This document shows positions 52,413 through 61,930 of a DNA stretch of 64,000 bases, piece by piece. The number at the start of each line of letters is the position of its first letter. Within the stretch, counting starts at the first letter, position 1. A program made the translations under genes and the position numbers. Below the pieces are notes generated by a model. It searched no databases. It was not told where the DNA came from and saw only the letters and a program-made list of their open reading frames with translations. The stretch is from Belliella buryatensis (GTDB lineage Bacteria; Bacteroidota; Bacteroidia; Cytophagales; Cyclobacteriaceae), in NCBI RefSeq assembly GCF_900188245.1, contig NZ_FZOK01000001.1, positions 248,001 through 312,000 of the forward strand, read 5' to 3'.

Positions 52413-52979
52413 TCAATTATTTCTAGATAGAAGCATTTCCGAGGGAAGGTTGAGCATCAACTCAAGCATCTCTATGTTGGGTCTTAAAAATTCTATGGGC
52501 TCGGGATATAATCTTAAACGCATCCCCTCAGGTTTATTTTCTTGATAATAATCAATTAACGAGACGATGGTTTCTTGATCGGGAACTTCCAATCTTACAG
52601 GAACAACCCCATCTCTAATCATTTCTAATTCTCTGGCAGCACCTTTGGAAAGATCAATCACTCTTTTGGAAGATTTCGGTAAGCGATCATTGACGCGGAC
52701 CCAAACTTCTTTTTCATTTTTTAGATTCACCACTCTGAGCATGGTCCCAAAAGGCAAGTGCTTGTGTGCGGCAGTTAGCTCCTCCATATCATAAACTTCC
52801 CCATTGGCTGTTTTCCGCAGATGGAATCTCGTCCCATAATAACTCGCCACACCTTCTTCAATCAAAAAAGTAGAATCTGCAACATGGACATTCTCTAATT
52901 GAATGATCTCATCCTGAGCTTGAACGCTCGTCAAGCCAAAGAATAAAAATAGACCTATGATTAAGCTGATTTTTTTCAT
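52413..52979 (-). CDS. rlpA: RlpA family septal ring lytic transglycosylase
   Basis: The 188-residue protein has a signal peptide ([17 protein letters not shown]). The double-psi beta-barrel domain (about residues 40-130) has the RlpA pattern: [36 protein letters not shown] with the conserved histidine, and [18 protein letters not shown] with the conserved aspartate. These two residues are required for glycan cleavage in characterised RlpA proteins. There is no SPOR domain; the C-terminal 55 residues are of unknown fold. It is not in an operon: sbcD is divergent. Confidence 0.88.
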   Translation of the reverse strand: MKKISLIIGLFLFFGLTSVQAQDEIIQLENVHVADSTFLIEEGVASYYGTRFHLRKTANGEVYDMEELTAAHKHLPFGTMLRVVNLKNEKEVWVRVNDRLPKSSKRVIDLSKGAARELEMIRDGVVPVRLEVPDQETIVSLIDYYQENKPEGMRLRLYPEPIEFLRPNIEMLELMLNLPSEMLLSRNN

Positions 52980-53033
52980 CTGCGAACCTTTGACAATTTA
53001 TATGCCAATTGCTGTCATTAATTAAAATCTCAC

Positions 53034-53064
53034 TTGGAAAGGATGTCCCAAGCTGATAACTTTA
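53034..53064 (+). promoter_or_regulatory. Probable promoter of sbcDC
   Basis: TTG at 53034-53036, a 20-bp spacer and TAACTTTA at 53057-53064 match the Bacteroidota promoter with one mismatch in the minus-7 box. It is located 60 bp upstream of the sbcD ATG. Confidence 0.4.
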
Positions 53065-53124
53065 AATTCCCTATCGAATAAAGTTAAACTATTTTCATTT
53101 AAATCTAAAGAAGACTTTTCAGCT

Positions 53125-54354
53125 ATGATCAAAATCCTTCATACAGCAGACTGGCATTTGGGCAAAAGATTGCAGGATTTTTCCAGAATGGAAGAACAAA
53201 AACTCGTCCTAGAAGAAATCATTCAAATCGCAGATGATCAAGAAGTTGATCTGATTTTGCTAGCAGGTGATATTTTTGACAGTTTCAACCCTAGCCACGA
53301 AGCGGTAGAGTTGCTATACAAAACCTTACGAAGACTGTCTAAAAATGGAGAAAGACCGATCATCGCCATCTCAGGAAATCACGATAGCACGCAGTTTGTC
53401 GAAGCTCCGGATCCTTTAGCTAGGGAAATGGGCATTTTCTTCTACAGCAGATACGACTCGGTCATGCCAATAGGAAAACTAGACAATGGTATAGAAATTC
53501 TCAATTCAGAATCAGGATTTATAGAAATCAAACTCCCAAAACATGCTGAACCTATCCGCATCATTTTAGCTCCTTATGCCAATGAAGTCCTACTCAAAAC
53601 CTATCTTGGCGAAGAAGACAGAGAAGCGGAATTGAGGAATATCCTTGAAGCAAAATGGCATAATCTTGCTGACCGTTATTGTGACGAGAGTGGCATCAAC
53701 CTATTTGCAGGGCATTTTTTCTTTATCAAAGAAGGTGAAAAACCAGAGCCAGAACCTGAAAGTGAACGGCCCATCCTACATGTTGGCGGAGCACAGGCAC
53801 TTTATACGTCCAATATTCCTACACAAATTCAATATGCTGCCTTGGGACACTTACACCGCTATCATGCGGTGAGCAAATCTCCTTTTCCAGTGGTATATTC
53901 AAGTTCTCCCCTAGCCTACTCTTTTAGCGAAGCGGATCAGGAAAAAAGAGTCGTGATCATACAGGCAGAAGCTAATAAAGAAGTTTCCTACGAAGCTATC
54001 CCCCTCAAAGAAGGCAGACCTCTATTCAGAAAACGCTTTGAAAATTTAGCTGATACCTTGGCTTGGCTGGAAGAGAATCCTTACTGTTTTGTAGAAATCA
54101 CATTTGCCACCGAGCATGCCATTGACGCAGCGACGAGAAAAGCCATCATGAAAGCTCACGATGGAATAGTCAACTTGATCCCAGAGATTCTGCATATCAA
54201 AGGTCAGGAAAGCTTAAGCCTCAAAGTAGAGGATTTGGGAAAAGATATGGTGACACTTTTCAAGGTGTATTACAAAAGCGAAAAAGGTCAAGAGCCCAAT
54301 GGGGAGTTGATCGATATTTTTAATGAAGTAATCAGCCAAAACGAAGATTTATGA
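53125..54354 (+). CDS. sbcD: Exonuclease SbcCD subunit D
   Basis: The 409-residue Mre11-type nuclease has the metallophosphoesterase motifs in order: ILHTADWHLGK (residues 4-14), LAGDIFDSF (about 47-55), AISGNHDST (about 83-91), FAGHFFF and AALGHLHRYH (about 235-245). With SbcC it processes hairpins, palindromes and covalently blocked double-strand ends. It lacks a signal peptide. The sbcC ATG overlaps its stop by four bases, so the two are co-translated. This is the usual sbcDC order. Confidence 0.95.
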   Translation: MIKILHTADWHLGKRLQDFSRMEEQKLVLEEIIQIADDQEVDLILLAGDIFDSFNPSHEAVELLYKTLRRLSKNGERPIIAISGNHDSTQFVEAPDPLAREMGIFFYSRYDSVMPIGKLDNGIEILNSESGFIEIKLPKHAEPIRIILAPYANEVLLKTYLGEEDREAELRNILEAKWHNLADRYCDESGINLFAGHFFFIKEGEKPEPEPESERPILHVGGAQALYTSNIPTQIQYAALGHLHRYHAVSKSPFPVVYSSSPLAYSFSEADQEKRVVIIQAEANKEVSYEAIPLKEGRPLFRKRFENLADTLAWLEENPYCFVEITFATEHAIDAATRKAIMKAHDGIVNLIPEILHIKGQESLSLKVEDLGKDMVTLFKVYYKSEKGQEPNGELIDIFNEVISQNEDL

Positions 54355-57300
54355 TCCCAATTAGACTAGAAATACAAGGGCTTTATTCCTACAAGGAAAA
54401 GCAAGTCATCGAATTTGATCAACTGACAGCAGCTGGACTTTTTGGGATTTTTGGTGCGGTAGGAAGTGGAAAATCATCTATATTAGAAGCTGTCCTGCTT
54501 GCACTCTATGGAAGCACCGAGCGACTTTCAGACCGTGGAGAAAAAAACAGCATGGTCAATCTGCAAAGTGAAGAGTTGCTGATCAATTTTGAATTCAAAG
54601 CAGGGAAAAACAACAGCAATACCTACCTAGGCAGATATGCCGCAAAGCGAAATCCTAAGAATTTTGATGATGTTAAACCTGCTGAGCACAGCTTCTATCT
54701 TAAGACAGCAACAGAACTTCAGCCATTGACACTTCGAGGTGAGGAGATTTTGGGGATGAAAAAAGAGCATTTCAAGCAGACTGTCATCATTCCTCAGGGA
54801 AAATTCAAGGAATTTATCGACCTCACACCTGGGCCGAGAGCCGAGATGATGAAGGAGTTGTTTGGCTTAGAAAGATTTGATTTGAGCTACAAAACTGCTG
54901 GACTGCTCCGATCTGTCAAAGATGAAAAAATCAGACTGGAAACACAGCTGGCAAGCTTAGAACTCTATTCTGACGAAATTTTAGAGAAAAAAGAAAAGCA
55001 ATTAGATCAAATCGCCCATCAAGCAGGTGATTTGGAAACAGATTTTCAAAAAACAGAAGCTAGCTACAAAAAGCAAGAACAGATTCAGGCACTATTCCAA
55101 TCTCTCCAGAATTTTGAGAAAGAATGGGAAGAACTGCAATTGAAAAAGCCTGCGATTGAAAATCAGAAAGCCATTTACAAGGATTTTCTAACTGCTAAAA
55201 CTTACCTCAAACCTATCTATGATCAAATCCATGAAAAGAAGCAGGAAATAGAAAAGCATCAGGTAAGCTTCACTGATTGCGAAAGATTTAAGGAGAATTT
55301 TGTTACAGAAATCTCCAAAAAAGAAGCTGAAGAAACAGACCTCAAAGAAAAAGCGAATAAGAAATCAGAGAGAGAATCCAAAATCAGAGACTTAGAGAAG
55401 GTCAAAGAAATCCAAGAGCTGCAACAGAAAATCCAAGATGCAAACAAAGAAATCGAAGTTACCCAACCTCATCTTGAAAGCAAAAAATCAGCTCAACAAA
55501 CTCTAGAATCGAAAATCAAATTACTTGAAGATGACCTAGAAGCAAACCAAATACCCAATGCCAATCAGTTGGCTGAGCTGAAAAGCGCAGTGAAAGATTG
55601 GGAAGCTTGGACTTCTTCAAAGAAAAATCTGAATACAGAAATCAAGGTACTAAAGGAGTCTATCGATCAAAGTGAAAAAGATATTGCAACACTTCAAGAG
55701 CGTATCCCTACTAATGAAACTTCATTTGATTCTTGGGCCTTTACACTGAAAAACCAAATCAAAGCTCTCGAGTCAGACAGAGATAAATTGATCCAAAAAA
55801 GTGGATTGAGTGCACATATACATCTATTGGAAGATGGTAACCCTTGTCCACTTTGTGGCGCGATCGATCATCCCAATCCACTCCAAGGAGAAGAGGAAAA
55901 CAAATTCTTGTTGGAAATCGAATCCAATATCGAAAAGACAAAGGCTACGCTAGAAAGTATCTTTGATTCCTCCAAAAAACTATCAGAAGTCACCTTCAAA
56001 AAAGACACTCTGACTCAACAATACGAATCCAAAAAAACTGATTTGACTGCGATTGAGAATCAATTAACAAATCTAGAATCTTCACTCAAAGAGCAGAATT
56101 TTGAAAATATAGATGCAGTAAAGGCTTTCCTTCAAACCACCGATGAGGCTATTCTGAAAAGTGAGCATCAAAGCAAACAACTCAAAGAATGGAGGAAAAA
56201 CTTGCAAGAAGGGAAAGTAAAACTAGAAGAAGAAGATCAGAAACTCCGAAACTTGGAGCAGGGGCTAAGAATGCTCCAAGCAACACAAAATACCAAAAGA
56301 GATGACATCAAGGATTTAGGTTTTTGTCAGCCATTTTTTACAAAAGATGCAGAAAATATCCGTCAAACAATCCAAAAGGTTCAAGATGACATCGACAGAA
56401 CTGCTGATCTGCTGAGCGGAATTCAGAAGGTCATGGTAGAACTCAGAGCAAAGCAAGCTACTAATTTGGCAAATCTGGAAAATTCAAAAAAAGCCTTGAA
56501 AGAAGCGCAAAACAAAATTGAAGAACTGAACACCCTTTATGCTCAGCGCAAAGAGGAATATCATTTTACGGACGAATCACAGCTTCAGGAACTCTATCAC
56601 AACAATATGGATGCGGACAAGGTGGAGATAGAAATCAAGAACTTTGAGCAAAGAGCACATTTGGTAGAATCACGCATCCAGGAAATCAAAAAGACCGATG
56701 GGATAAGCAACTTTAGCCAAGAGAACTTTGAAAGCCTGAAGGATTCTCTACAAGTTAAATTCAAAGCCTTAGAAGAAATCAAAAAGGAATTTACCTTACT
56801 CGATCGAGAAATCAAAGACAGCCGAGAAAAGCTCAAAGAGAAAAAAGAAGTTCGCACGATCTACGGCAAACTCGAAAACAGAGAAAGCAATCTCAAAGAG
56901 TTAGAAAAGCTCTTTAAAGGCAGTGGATTTGTAAAATACGTGAGTTCCATTTACCTCAAGGAACTCTGTAATACAGCCAACATCAGATTCAATAAACTCA
57001 CGAAAAACAGCCTAAGCTTGGAAATTGATGATAACAACACCTTCTGGGTGATAGATTACCTCAATGGTGGCAAAAAAAGGCTCCTCAAAACCCTTTCCGG
57101 TGGTCAGACATTTCAAGCATCATTATGTTTGGCTTTGGCTTTGGCAGAGAAAGTCAAATCTCTCAATGAGGCAGATCAGAGTTTCTTCTTTTTAGATGAA
57201 GGTTTTGGTGCCTTGGATAGAAATGCCCTTCGAGTCGTCTTCGAAACCCTCAAAGCCCTACGCCATGAAAATAGAGTTGTCGGTATCATCTCCCACGTCG

Positions 57301-57383
57301 AAGAACTCCAACAAGAAATCGAAGTCTATGCGAAAATTGAGTTGGATGCAGAGAAAGGTAGTCAGGTGAGGTATTCTTTTTGA
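54351..57383 (+). CDS. sbcC: Exonuclease SbcCD subunit C (Rad50-like ATPase)
   Basis: The 1010-residue SMC-like ATPase has Walker A FGAVGSGKSSILEAVLL (about residues 36-52). Two long Glu/Lys-rich coiled coils flank a zinc hook, NPCPLCGAIDHPNP, with CxxC at about residues 498-501. The C-terminal ATPase part has the signature LSGGQTFQASLCLALALAEK (about 916) and Walker B FFFLDEGFGALD (about 946). The length is normal. Together with SbcD it forms the Mre11-Rad50-type complex that cleaves hairpin and protein-blocked DNA ends. It starts in the ATGA overlap with sbcD. Confidence 0.95.
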   Translation: MIPIRLEIQGLYSYKEKQVIEFDQLTAAGLFGIFGAVGSGKSSILEAVLLALYGSTERLSDRGEKNSMVNLQSEELLINFEFKAGKNNSNTYLGRYAAKRNPKNFDDVKPAEHSFYLKTATELQPLTLRGEEILGMKKEHFKQTVIIPQGKFKEFIDLTPGPRAEMMKELFGLERFDLSYKTAGLLRSVKDEKIRLETQLASLELYSDEILEKKEKQLDQIAHQAGDLETDFQKTEASYKKQEQIQALFQSLQNFEKEWEELQLKKPAIENQKAIYKDFLTAKTYLKPIYDQIHEKKQEIEKHQVSFTDCERFKENFVTEISKKEAEETDLKEKANKKSERESKIRDLEKVKEIQELQQKIQDANKEIEVTQPHLESKKSAQQTLESKIKLLEDDLEANQIPNANQLAELKSAVKDWEAWTSSKKNLNTEIKVLKESIDQSEKDIATLQERIPTNETSFDSWAFTLKNQIKALESDRDKLIQKSGLSAHIHLLEDGNPCPLCGAIDHPNPLQGEEENKFLLEIESNIEKTKATLESIFDSSKKLSEVTFKKDTLTQQYESKKTDLTAIENQLTNLESSLKEQNFENIDAVKAFLQTTDEAILKSEHQSKQLKEWRKNLQEGKVKLEEEDQKLRNLEQGLRMLQATQNTKRDDIKDLGFCQPFFTKDAENIRQTIQKVQDDIDRTADLLSGIQKVMVELRAKQATNLANLENSKKALKEAQNKIEELNTLYAQRKEEYHFTDESQLQELYHNNMDADKVEIEIKNFEQRAHLVESRIQEIKKTDGISNFSQENFESLKDSLQVKFKALEEIKKEFTLLDREIKDSREKLKEKKEVRTIYGKLENRESNLKELEKLFKGSGFVKYVSSIYLKELCNTANIRFNKLTKNSLSLEIDDNNTFWVIDYLNGGKKRLLKTLSGGQTFQASLCLALALAEKVKSLNEADQSFFFLDEGFGALDRNALRVVFETLKALRHENRVVGIISHVEELQQEIEVYAKIELDAEKGSQVRYSF

Positions 57384-57728
57384 GACGTGAGATATGAGAT
57401 AGGGATCTCTCAAAGATCTCAAAGGAGCAGAGCTGCGCTAAGAAAGTTGAGGATTGGTTAAAGAGGTGCTTGAGGAGATAAGATACAAAAGAAAGCTCTG
57501 AGATAATTCAAAGTTGCAGAGATGGGAATTGTGTGTTTTTGTATTGGAAGTGAAAATCTGTCTTTAAGAAGGCAAACTGAATACCTAAATCCAATATTGA
57601 TTACGTTTTGCTTTTGGATTTCCCAAATAATTTAATGAATTCAGACCTAAAAATGATAATAGGTTCATTATAGATGCATATTATATATTTTTTACACTAT
57701 TTTTATAAAAATAAGTTAAAAAACAATC
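57384..57728. other. Intergenic stretch without recognised features
   Basis: The gap between sbcC and the arginine deiminase gene contains purine-rich sequence near 57390-57490 and an AT-rich stretch near 57660-57720 that probably includes the deiminase promoter (TATTTTTA at about 57701 is one mismatch from the minus-7 consensus, without a clear minus-33). No open frame or terminator hairpin was found. Confidence 0.4.
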
Positions 57729-58943
57729 ATGAATTTAAGATTAAACTCAGAATTTGGAACATTGAAGGCTGTATTGATGCATCGACCAGGTAAGGAAATT
57801 GATCGATTAACTCCATACAATAAGGACTTCTTACTTTTTGAAGATGTACCGTATTTGGAGGCAATGCAAAAAGAACATGATTATTTTACTGATTTGATCA
57901 AACAGACTACCGGCGCTACGATATATAGATTACAGGAACTGTTGATTCAAGTGCTATCTGACGAACAATTACTCTTCAAATTGATGAAGCAAGCACTCAG
58001 CAAATCTCATATGACCCATTTAGCAGAGCAAATCATGGGGAGATTATCTACAGCAGAATGTGCTGTGGCCTTGATGGCTGGCATCAAAGTACATGAGCTC
58101 AAAAGAAAAATCCCAAATTTATCAGCAGGAGAATTGATGGACTATGCTTTCATCATTCCTCCAAGTCCAAATCTTTATTTCCAAAGAGATCCCATGGCTG
58201 TGACACCTGGGGGGATAGTTTTTTCTAGTATGAAAATGGAAGGAAGGCAGAGAGAAGCCGACTTACTGAGGAGTATCTTTGAAAATCATCCTGATTTCAA
58301 AGACAATATCAACTGTATCTACCCAATTAATGGTCACAATAATCCAGCAAGTATAGAAGGTGGAGATATCATTATTCTATCCAAAAAAGCGGTAGCCATA
58401 GGTAATTCAGAACGGACAGACGAAAAAGCGATTTATCATATAGCCAAGTCCTTACTAGCTGAGGGCACGGTGGAAAGAATCTATGAAGTTCATCTTCCTC
58501 AAAAAAGAAATTACATGCACCTCGATACCGTATTCACCATATTGGATGAAAACTTGGTATTGACCTATCCAGATGCATTGAATGCAGTACTTCAAACATC
58601 TCTTTATACACTCAAGGAAATCAAGGAGGATAAAGTGCATATCAAAAGAGAGGTCTTAAATGAATCATTGCTTACAGTTTTAGAAAAAGAAATTCCATAC
58701 TTGGAAATCCTCCATACGGCAGATGGCAACCCTGATTACGCCTTACGCGAACAGTGGTTTGATGGAGCCAATGTATTTGCAATAGGTCCAAGAAGGGTGA
58801 TATCTTATAATAGAAACAAACACACCAATAGCGCATTGAGAAATCTAGGTGTGGAAGTTCTGGAAATACCTTCATCAGAACTATCCCGAGGCCTTGGCGG
58901 CCCAAGATGTATGACTATGCCTTTGAGTAGAGCTAAGATTTGA
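57729..58943 (+). CDS. arcA: Arginine deiminase
   Basis: The 404-residue protein has the guanidino-group-modifying enzyme motifs: LKAVLMHRPGKEIDRL at the N-terminus, NLYFQRDPMAVTPGG, ASIEGGDIIILSK, NYMHLDTVFTILDE with the catalytic His, and the nucleophile cysteine in GGPRCMTMPLSR near the C-terminus (about residue 393). It hydrolyses arginine to citrulline and ammonia. The usual partners, ornithine carbamoyltransferase and carbamate kinase, are not in the neighbourhood, so a classical ArcABC energy pathway is not supported here. It could supply nitrogen or buffer acid. It is monocistronic and converges on lptD. Confidence 0.93.
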   Translation: MNLRLNSEFGTLKAVLMHRPGKEIDRLTPYNKDFLLFEDVPYLEAMQKEHDYFTDLIKQTTGATIYRLQELLIQVLSDEQLLFKLMKQALSKSHMTHLAEQIMGRLSTAECAVALMAGIKVHELKRKIPNLSAGELMDYAFIIPPSPNLYFQRDPMAVTPGGIVFSSMKMEGRQREADLLRSIFENHPDFKDNINCIYPINGHNNPASIEGGDIIILSKKAVAIGNSERTDEKAIYHIAKSLLAEGTVERIYEVHLPQKRNYMHLDTVFTILDENLVLTYPDALNAVLQTSLYTLKEIKEDKVHIKREVLNESLLTVLEKEIPYLEILHTADGNPDYALREQWFDGANVFAIGPRRVISYNRNKHTNSALRNLGVEVLEIPSSELSRGLGGPRCMTMPLSRAKI

Positions 58944-59013
58944 AAATTAAGCTGTAATGATAGAAAGTTGAAAAGTTTTAAAGTTGGCTTACTCATGACT
59001 TAAATCAGCCCTT

Positions 59014-59047
59014 CATCTTTGTGTTTGATTCTTGACACAAAGAGATG
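59014..59047. terminator. Possible terminator hairpin between convergent genes
   Basis: CATCTTTGTG and CACAAAGAGATG form a stem with a two-base bulge around a 12-base loop in the 147-bp convergent gap between arcA and lptD. There is no clear T-tract, so it may not be a standard terminator. Confidence 0.3.
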
Positions 59048-59090
59048 GAGGGTCAGTCTAGACCTACCTTCTAAAATCTTAAATCAAAAA

Positions 59091-61874
59091 CTATCTATCA
59101 AAGAATGACCTTCTTCTATTGACCTTAAGATCTTGTAAAATAGCTGATTTGACTCTGATATCTACACTATAAGAAGTAAAGGTTCCAAAAGGTATCCAAG
59201 ACACATTCATCTGCCAACAGTGTAAATCTCTAGCAATAGAGATCATGGTTTGGGTGATTTTGGCTGTAGAGAAATCATAACCTGTATTGAAATTGACTTT
59301 CCACTTATCCGTCAAACTAACATCTCCATTGATATTCAATGCTTGAGTAACATTAGATTGTCCCCCGGGTCTGTTATTGTATGAGAGGTTGTAGCCAAAG
59401 CCAAGGTTCCAAGGAATACTCCAATCTATATATTGACTTGGATCATTGACGATTCGATTGATTTCATTCTCTACAAATTCATTCATTTGACCACCTTGCT
59501 GGAGAAAATTGTTGGTGATTTCATCTCTCACCTCACCAGGTGAGCGCTCGGATTTACTAGGATTAAGACTACCATTGAGATTGATCGAGGCATTTCGAAT
59601 ACTTCCAATCCCCTGCCCTCTTCTCCATGCAAAATCATTGATTCTTCTCCCTACTTCTTGTCCTTGTGCTGTTCTTGTCACCCCAGTTGCGTATGGATCT
59701 AAAGTAGCAGAAAGGTTGACAGAAAGCTTGTTGTCAAAGAACGAAGTCCTCGTATTCATATTCACAGGAGCCAATTGAAAGGAATCAGCTGCAAAATTAT
59801 AGTTAGTCGTTACGTTCAAAGTTTGAAGCAATGGAATCTTTTTAGTTTTGACCTCTGCTGTATCACTTTCAGTTTTGATCTTTGCTTCAAGTACATTTCT
59901 GATGGAAATACTTAATGCCCTAGATTCACCCAATGGAGCTCCTTGAAAGATAAAACCTTGATGTCTGGAGAAAAACTGTGTTCTTCCAGCACTGTCCACT
60001 TGGACTTGTTGATAATACCCGAATCTTGGGTCAGAAAAATCAGGCGTAAAATTAAAACCAAATGAAGGCTGCATGTGGTGACGGATAGCTTCAATCTTTT
60101 TGCTATTTTTAAAAGTGTAAAAACCATAAACGTTGGTATTCATATTGAAAGAAGTAGTATAGAAGCCTACTCTATTGAAGCCATTTTCAAGAATTCTATC
60201 TACTCTATTTTCTACATCATTGTAGAAATAATTGATTCTTTCTAAATACCAAAGTTCTGTATAGTTTGCAGAGGCCGTTCCAGTAAAATATTTGAATAAG
60301 GTGAAATTTGAAGAAATTGGGACAGTACTCCTAGCGCCATTATTTGCATCTCTCAAGAGTTGAGGTAGATTCGCAAAAGTAAAGGCTAAAACATCAGGTG
60401 CTTGTTGAAATTCTTCTCCAAACCCAAAATCCTGTTGAAAATTTTGATTTTGCACACCTAGTGCAGGGGTTATTCTATTGGTGATTTGATTTTGAAGGTT
60501 GAAGTTCCAAGCAATATTTAGTGTCTTCAGAGGCTCAAACCTTGTTAAATTCTGAAAGGGATTTTGTCGATTCATATTGACAGCTACATCAGGAAGCGTC
60601 AGATTGACTTCATCTGTATTGATGTTTTGAGAATGTCTCAAATTGGCCGACATACTAAAGGGCGTTCCCGCAAAAGTTTTGCTGTAGGCAATATTAGATG
60701 TGAAATCTGCTCTAACATTGTTTGCAAAGTTATTAGGGTTAATGACCAAATTATTATAATTCTGCGTACCTGCATTAACCGATGCAGAAAATCTAGAATT
60801 ACCTCTAGATTCTGGTGTGTGCTGCCAACTCACCCATACAGATGTGAAGTCTAGAGGATTGAGCTCTGTTTCAGGACTTCTAAAACTTTGATAATCCACA
60901 TTAAAGCTACCATTGTACCGATAGCGTTTCTTGTAAATAGAAGCAGCTTTGGCTCCCCATCCTCCATTGGAGTAAATATCCCCGGTCAATCGGGTATGGA
61001 TAAAATCATTGAAAGCAAAGTAGTATCCGAAATCTCTCAAAAAGAGGCCTCGTCGCTGCTCTTGCCCATAAGAGGGAAAAACAATTCCTGATGCCTTTTC
61101 TTCTGGTGTATCAGGTATAATCCCGAAAGGCAGCCCTAATGGAGTAGGTATATTATTAAAATAAAGATTAAATGGCCCTGTCACAACTTGCTTGCCACGT
61201 ATAGATTTGATCTTGGCTGCTGAAATATGGAAGTGAGGTTCTGCCAAATTACAGGTAGTGTAATACCCCTTATCCATGTAAATGCTGCCATCCGTGGTCT
61301 TCTTGATCGTCTCTCCTCTCAGCAATCCATCTTGCTGCTCTGTCACTACGTCTTTGATAATTGCCTTTTGCGTTTTGAAATTATAACGCATCTCTTTTCG
61401 GATTTCATAAGTGGAGTTACCCTCTTTGAAAATGGGGTTTCCATTAATGTTTCCCAATGAATCTGTCACGCCAGAAGCAAAAAGCTCACTCTTATCCCAA
61501 TCAATGATAATCAGGTCTGCATCAAGTCTAATATTCCCGTATTCAAACCAAGCTTCTTTATGAAGATAAATTTTATTTTGTGCAAAATCAGTGATGATAC
61601 TATCTTCCCCATAATAATTGATAATGGTTTCTATATCTCCTTTAGGCACTACCTTTGTAGAGTCATTTTCTGGAAGGCTGTCAGGTAGATAAATTTCTGG
61701 TAATTCCACTTCTGGAAGCGTCTGTGCTGGTGCTCTTAGAATAGAATCAGGAGCAACAATTGGATTTTCCACCCTCCTTGTTCTTCGCTCTTGAGAGAAC
61801 ACAAGTTGGGGAATTACCCAAAATAGTAGGAATATTATGAAGTGGAGCCTGTTATTCCGCACCGATTGAATCAA
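59091..61874 (-). CDS. lptD: Putative LPS assembly outer membrane protein LptD
   Basis: The 927-residue protein has a hydrophobic signal segment (LHFIIFLLFWVIPQLVFSQ). An N-terminal OstA-like beta-jellyroll region follows (about residues 80-230), with IINYYGEDSIITDFAQNKI, IRLDADLIIIDWDKSELFA and KAIIKDVVTEQQDGLLRGE. A long beta-barrel rich in YxNG and aromatic strands runs to the C-terminus. This matches the Bacteroidota LptD-like family that inserts LPS in the outer membrane. No ATG is usable at the start; TTG 61874 or GTG 61862 must serve. A minus-7 box (TAACTTTG on the minus strand, 61907-61914) fits either. It is divergent from the amidase gene with about 56 bp between the starts. Confidence 0.85.
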   Translation of the reverse strand: MIQSVRNNRLHFIIFLLFWVIPQLVFSQERRTRRVENPIVAPDSILRAPAQTLPEVELPEIYLPDSLPENDSTKVVPKGDIETIINYYGEDSIITDFAQNKIYLHKEAWFEYGNIRLDADLIIIDWDKSELFASGVTDSLGNINGNPIFKEGNSTYEIRKEMRYNFKTQKAIIKDVVTEQQDGLLRGETIKKTTDGSIYMDKGYYTTCNLAEPHFHISAAKIKSIRGKQVVTGPFNLYFNNIPTPLGLPFGIIPDTPEEKASGIVFPSYGQEQRRGLFLRDFGYYFAFNDFIHTRLTGDIYSNGGWGAKAASIYKKRYRYNGSFNVDYQSFRSPETELNPLDFTSVWVSWQHTPESRGNSRFSASVNAGTQNYNNLVINPNNFANNVRADFTSNIAYSKTFAGTPFSMSANLRHSQNINTDEVNLTLPDVAVNMNRQNPFQNLTRFEPLKTLNIAWNFNLQNQITNRITPALGVQNQNFQQDFGFGEEFQQAPDVLAFTFANLPQLLRDANNGARSTVPISSNFTLFKYFTGTASANYTELWYLERINYFYNDVENRVDRILENGFNRVGFYTTSFNMNTNVYGFYTFKNSKKIEAIRHHMQPSFGFNFTPDFSDPRFGYYQQVQVDSAGRTQFFSRHQGFIFQGAPLGESRALSISIRNVLEAKIKTESDTAEVKTKKIPLLQTLNVTTNYNFAADSFQLAPVNMNTRTSFFDNKLSVNLSATLDPYATGVTRTAQGQEVGRRINDFAWRRGQGIGSIRNASINLNGSLNPSKSERSPGEVRDEITNNFLQQGGQMNEFVENEINRIVNDPSQYIDWSIPWNLGFGYNLSYNNRPGGQSNVTQALNINGDVSLTDKWKVNFNTGYDFSTAKITQTMISIARDLHCWQMNVSWIPFGTFTSYSVDIRVKSAILQDLKVNRRRSFFDR

Positions 61875-61906
61875 ATTTGTTTAAAAATTTCTAAATTTCG
61901 AACGAG

Positions 61907-61914
61907 CAAAGTTA
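61907..61914 (-). promoter_or_regulatory. Minus-7 box of the lptD promoter
   Basis: The minus strand reads TAACTTTG, a perfect match to TAnnTTTG, with only a weak minus-33 candidate (TTTC) about 18 bp upstream. Transcription would begin near 61901, leaving a 27- to 39-base leader before the TTG or GTG start. Confidence 0.35.
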
Positions 61915-61930
61915 ATGGTATTTAGTGCTT

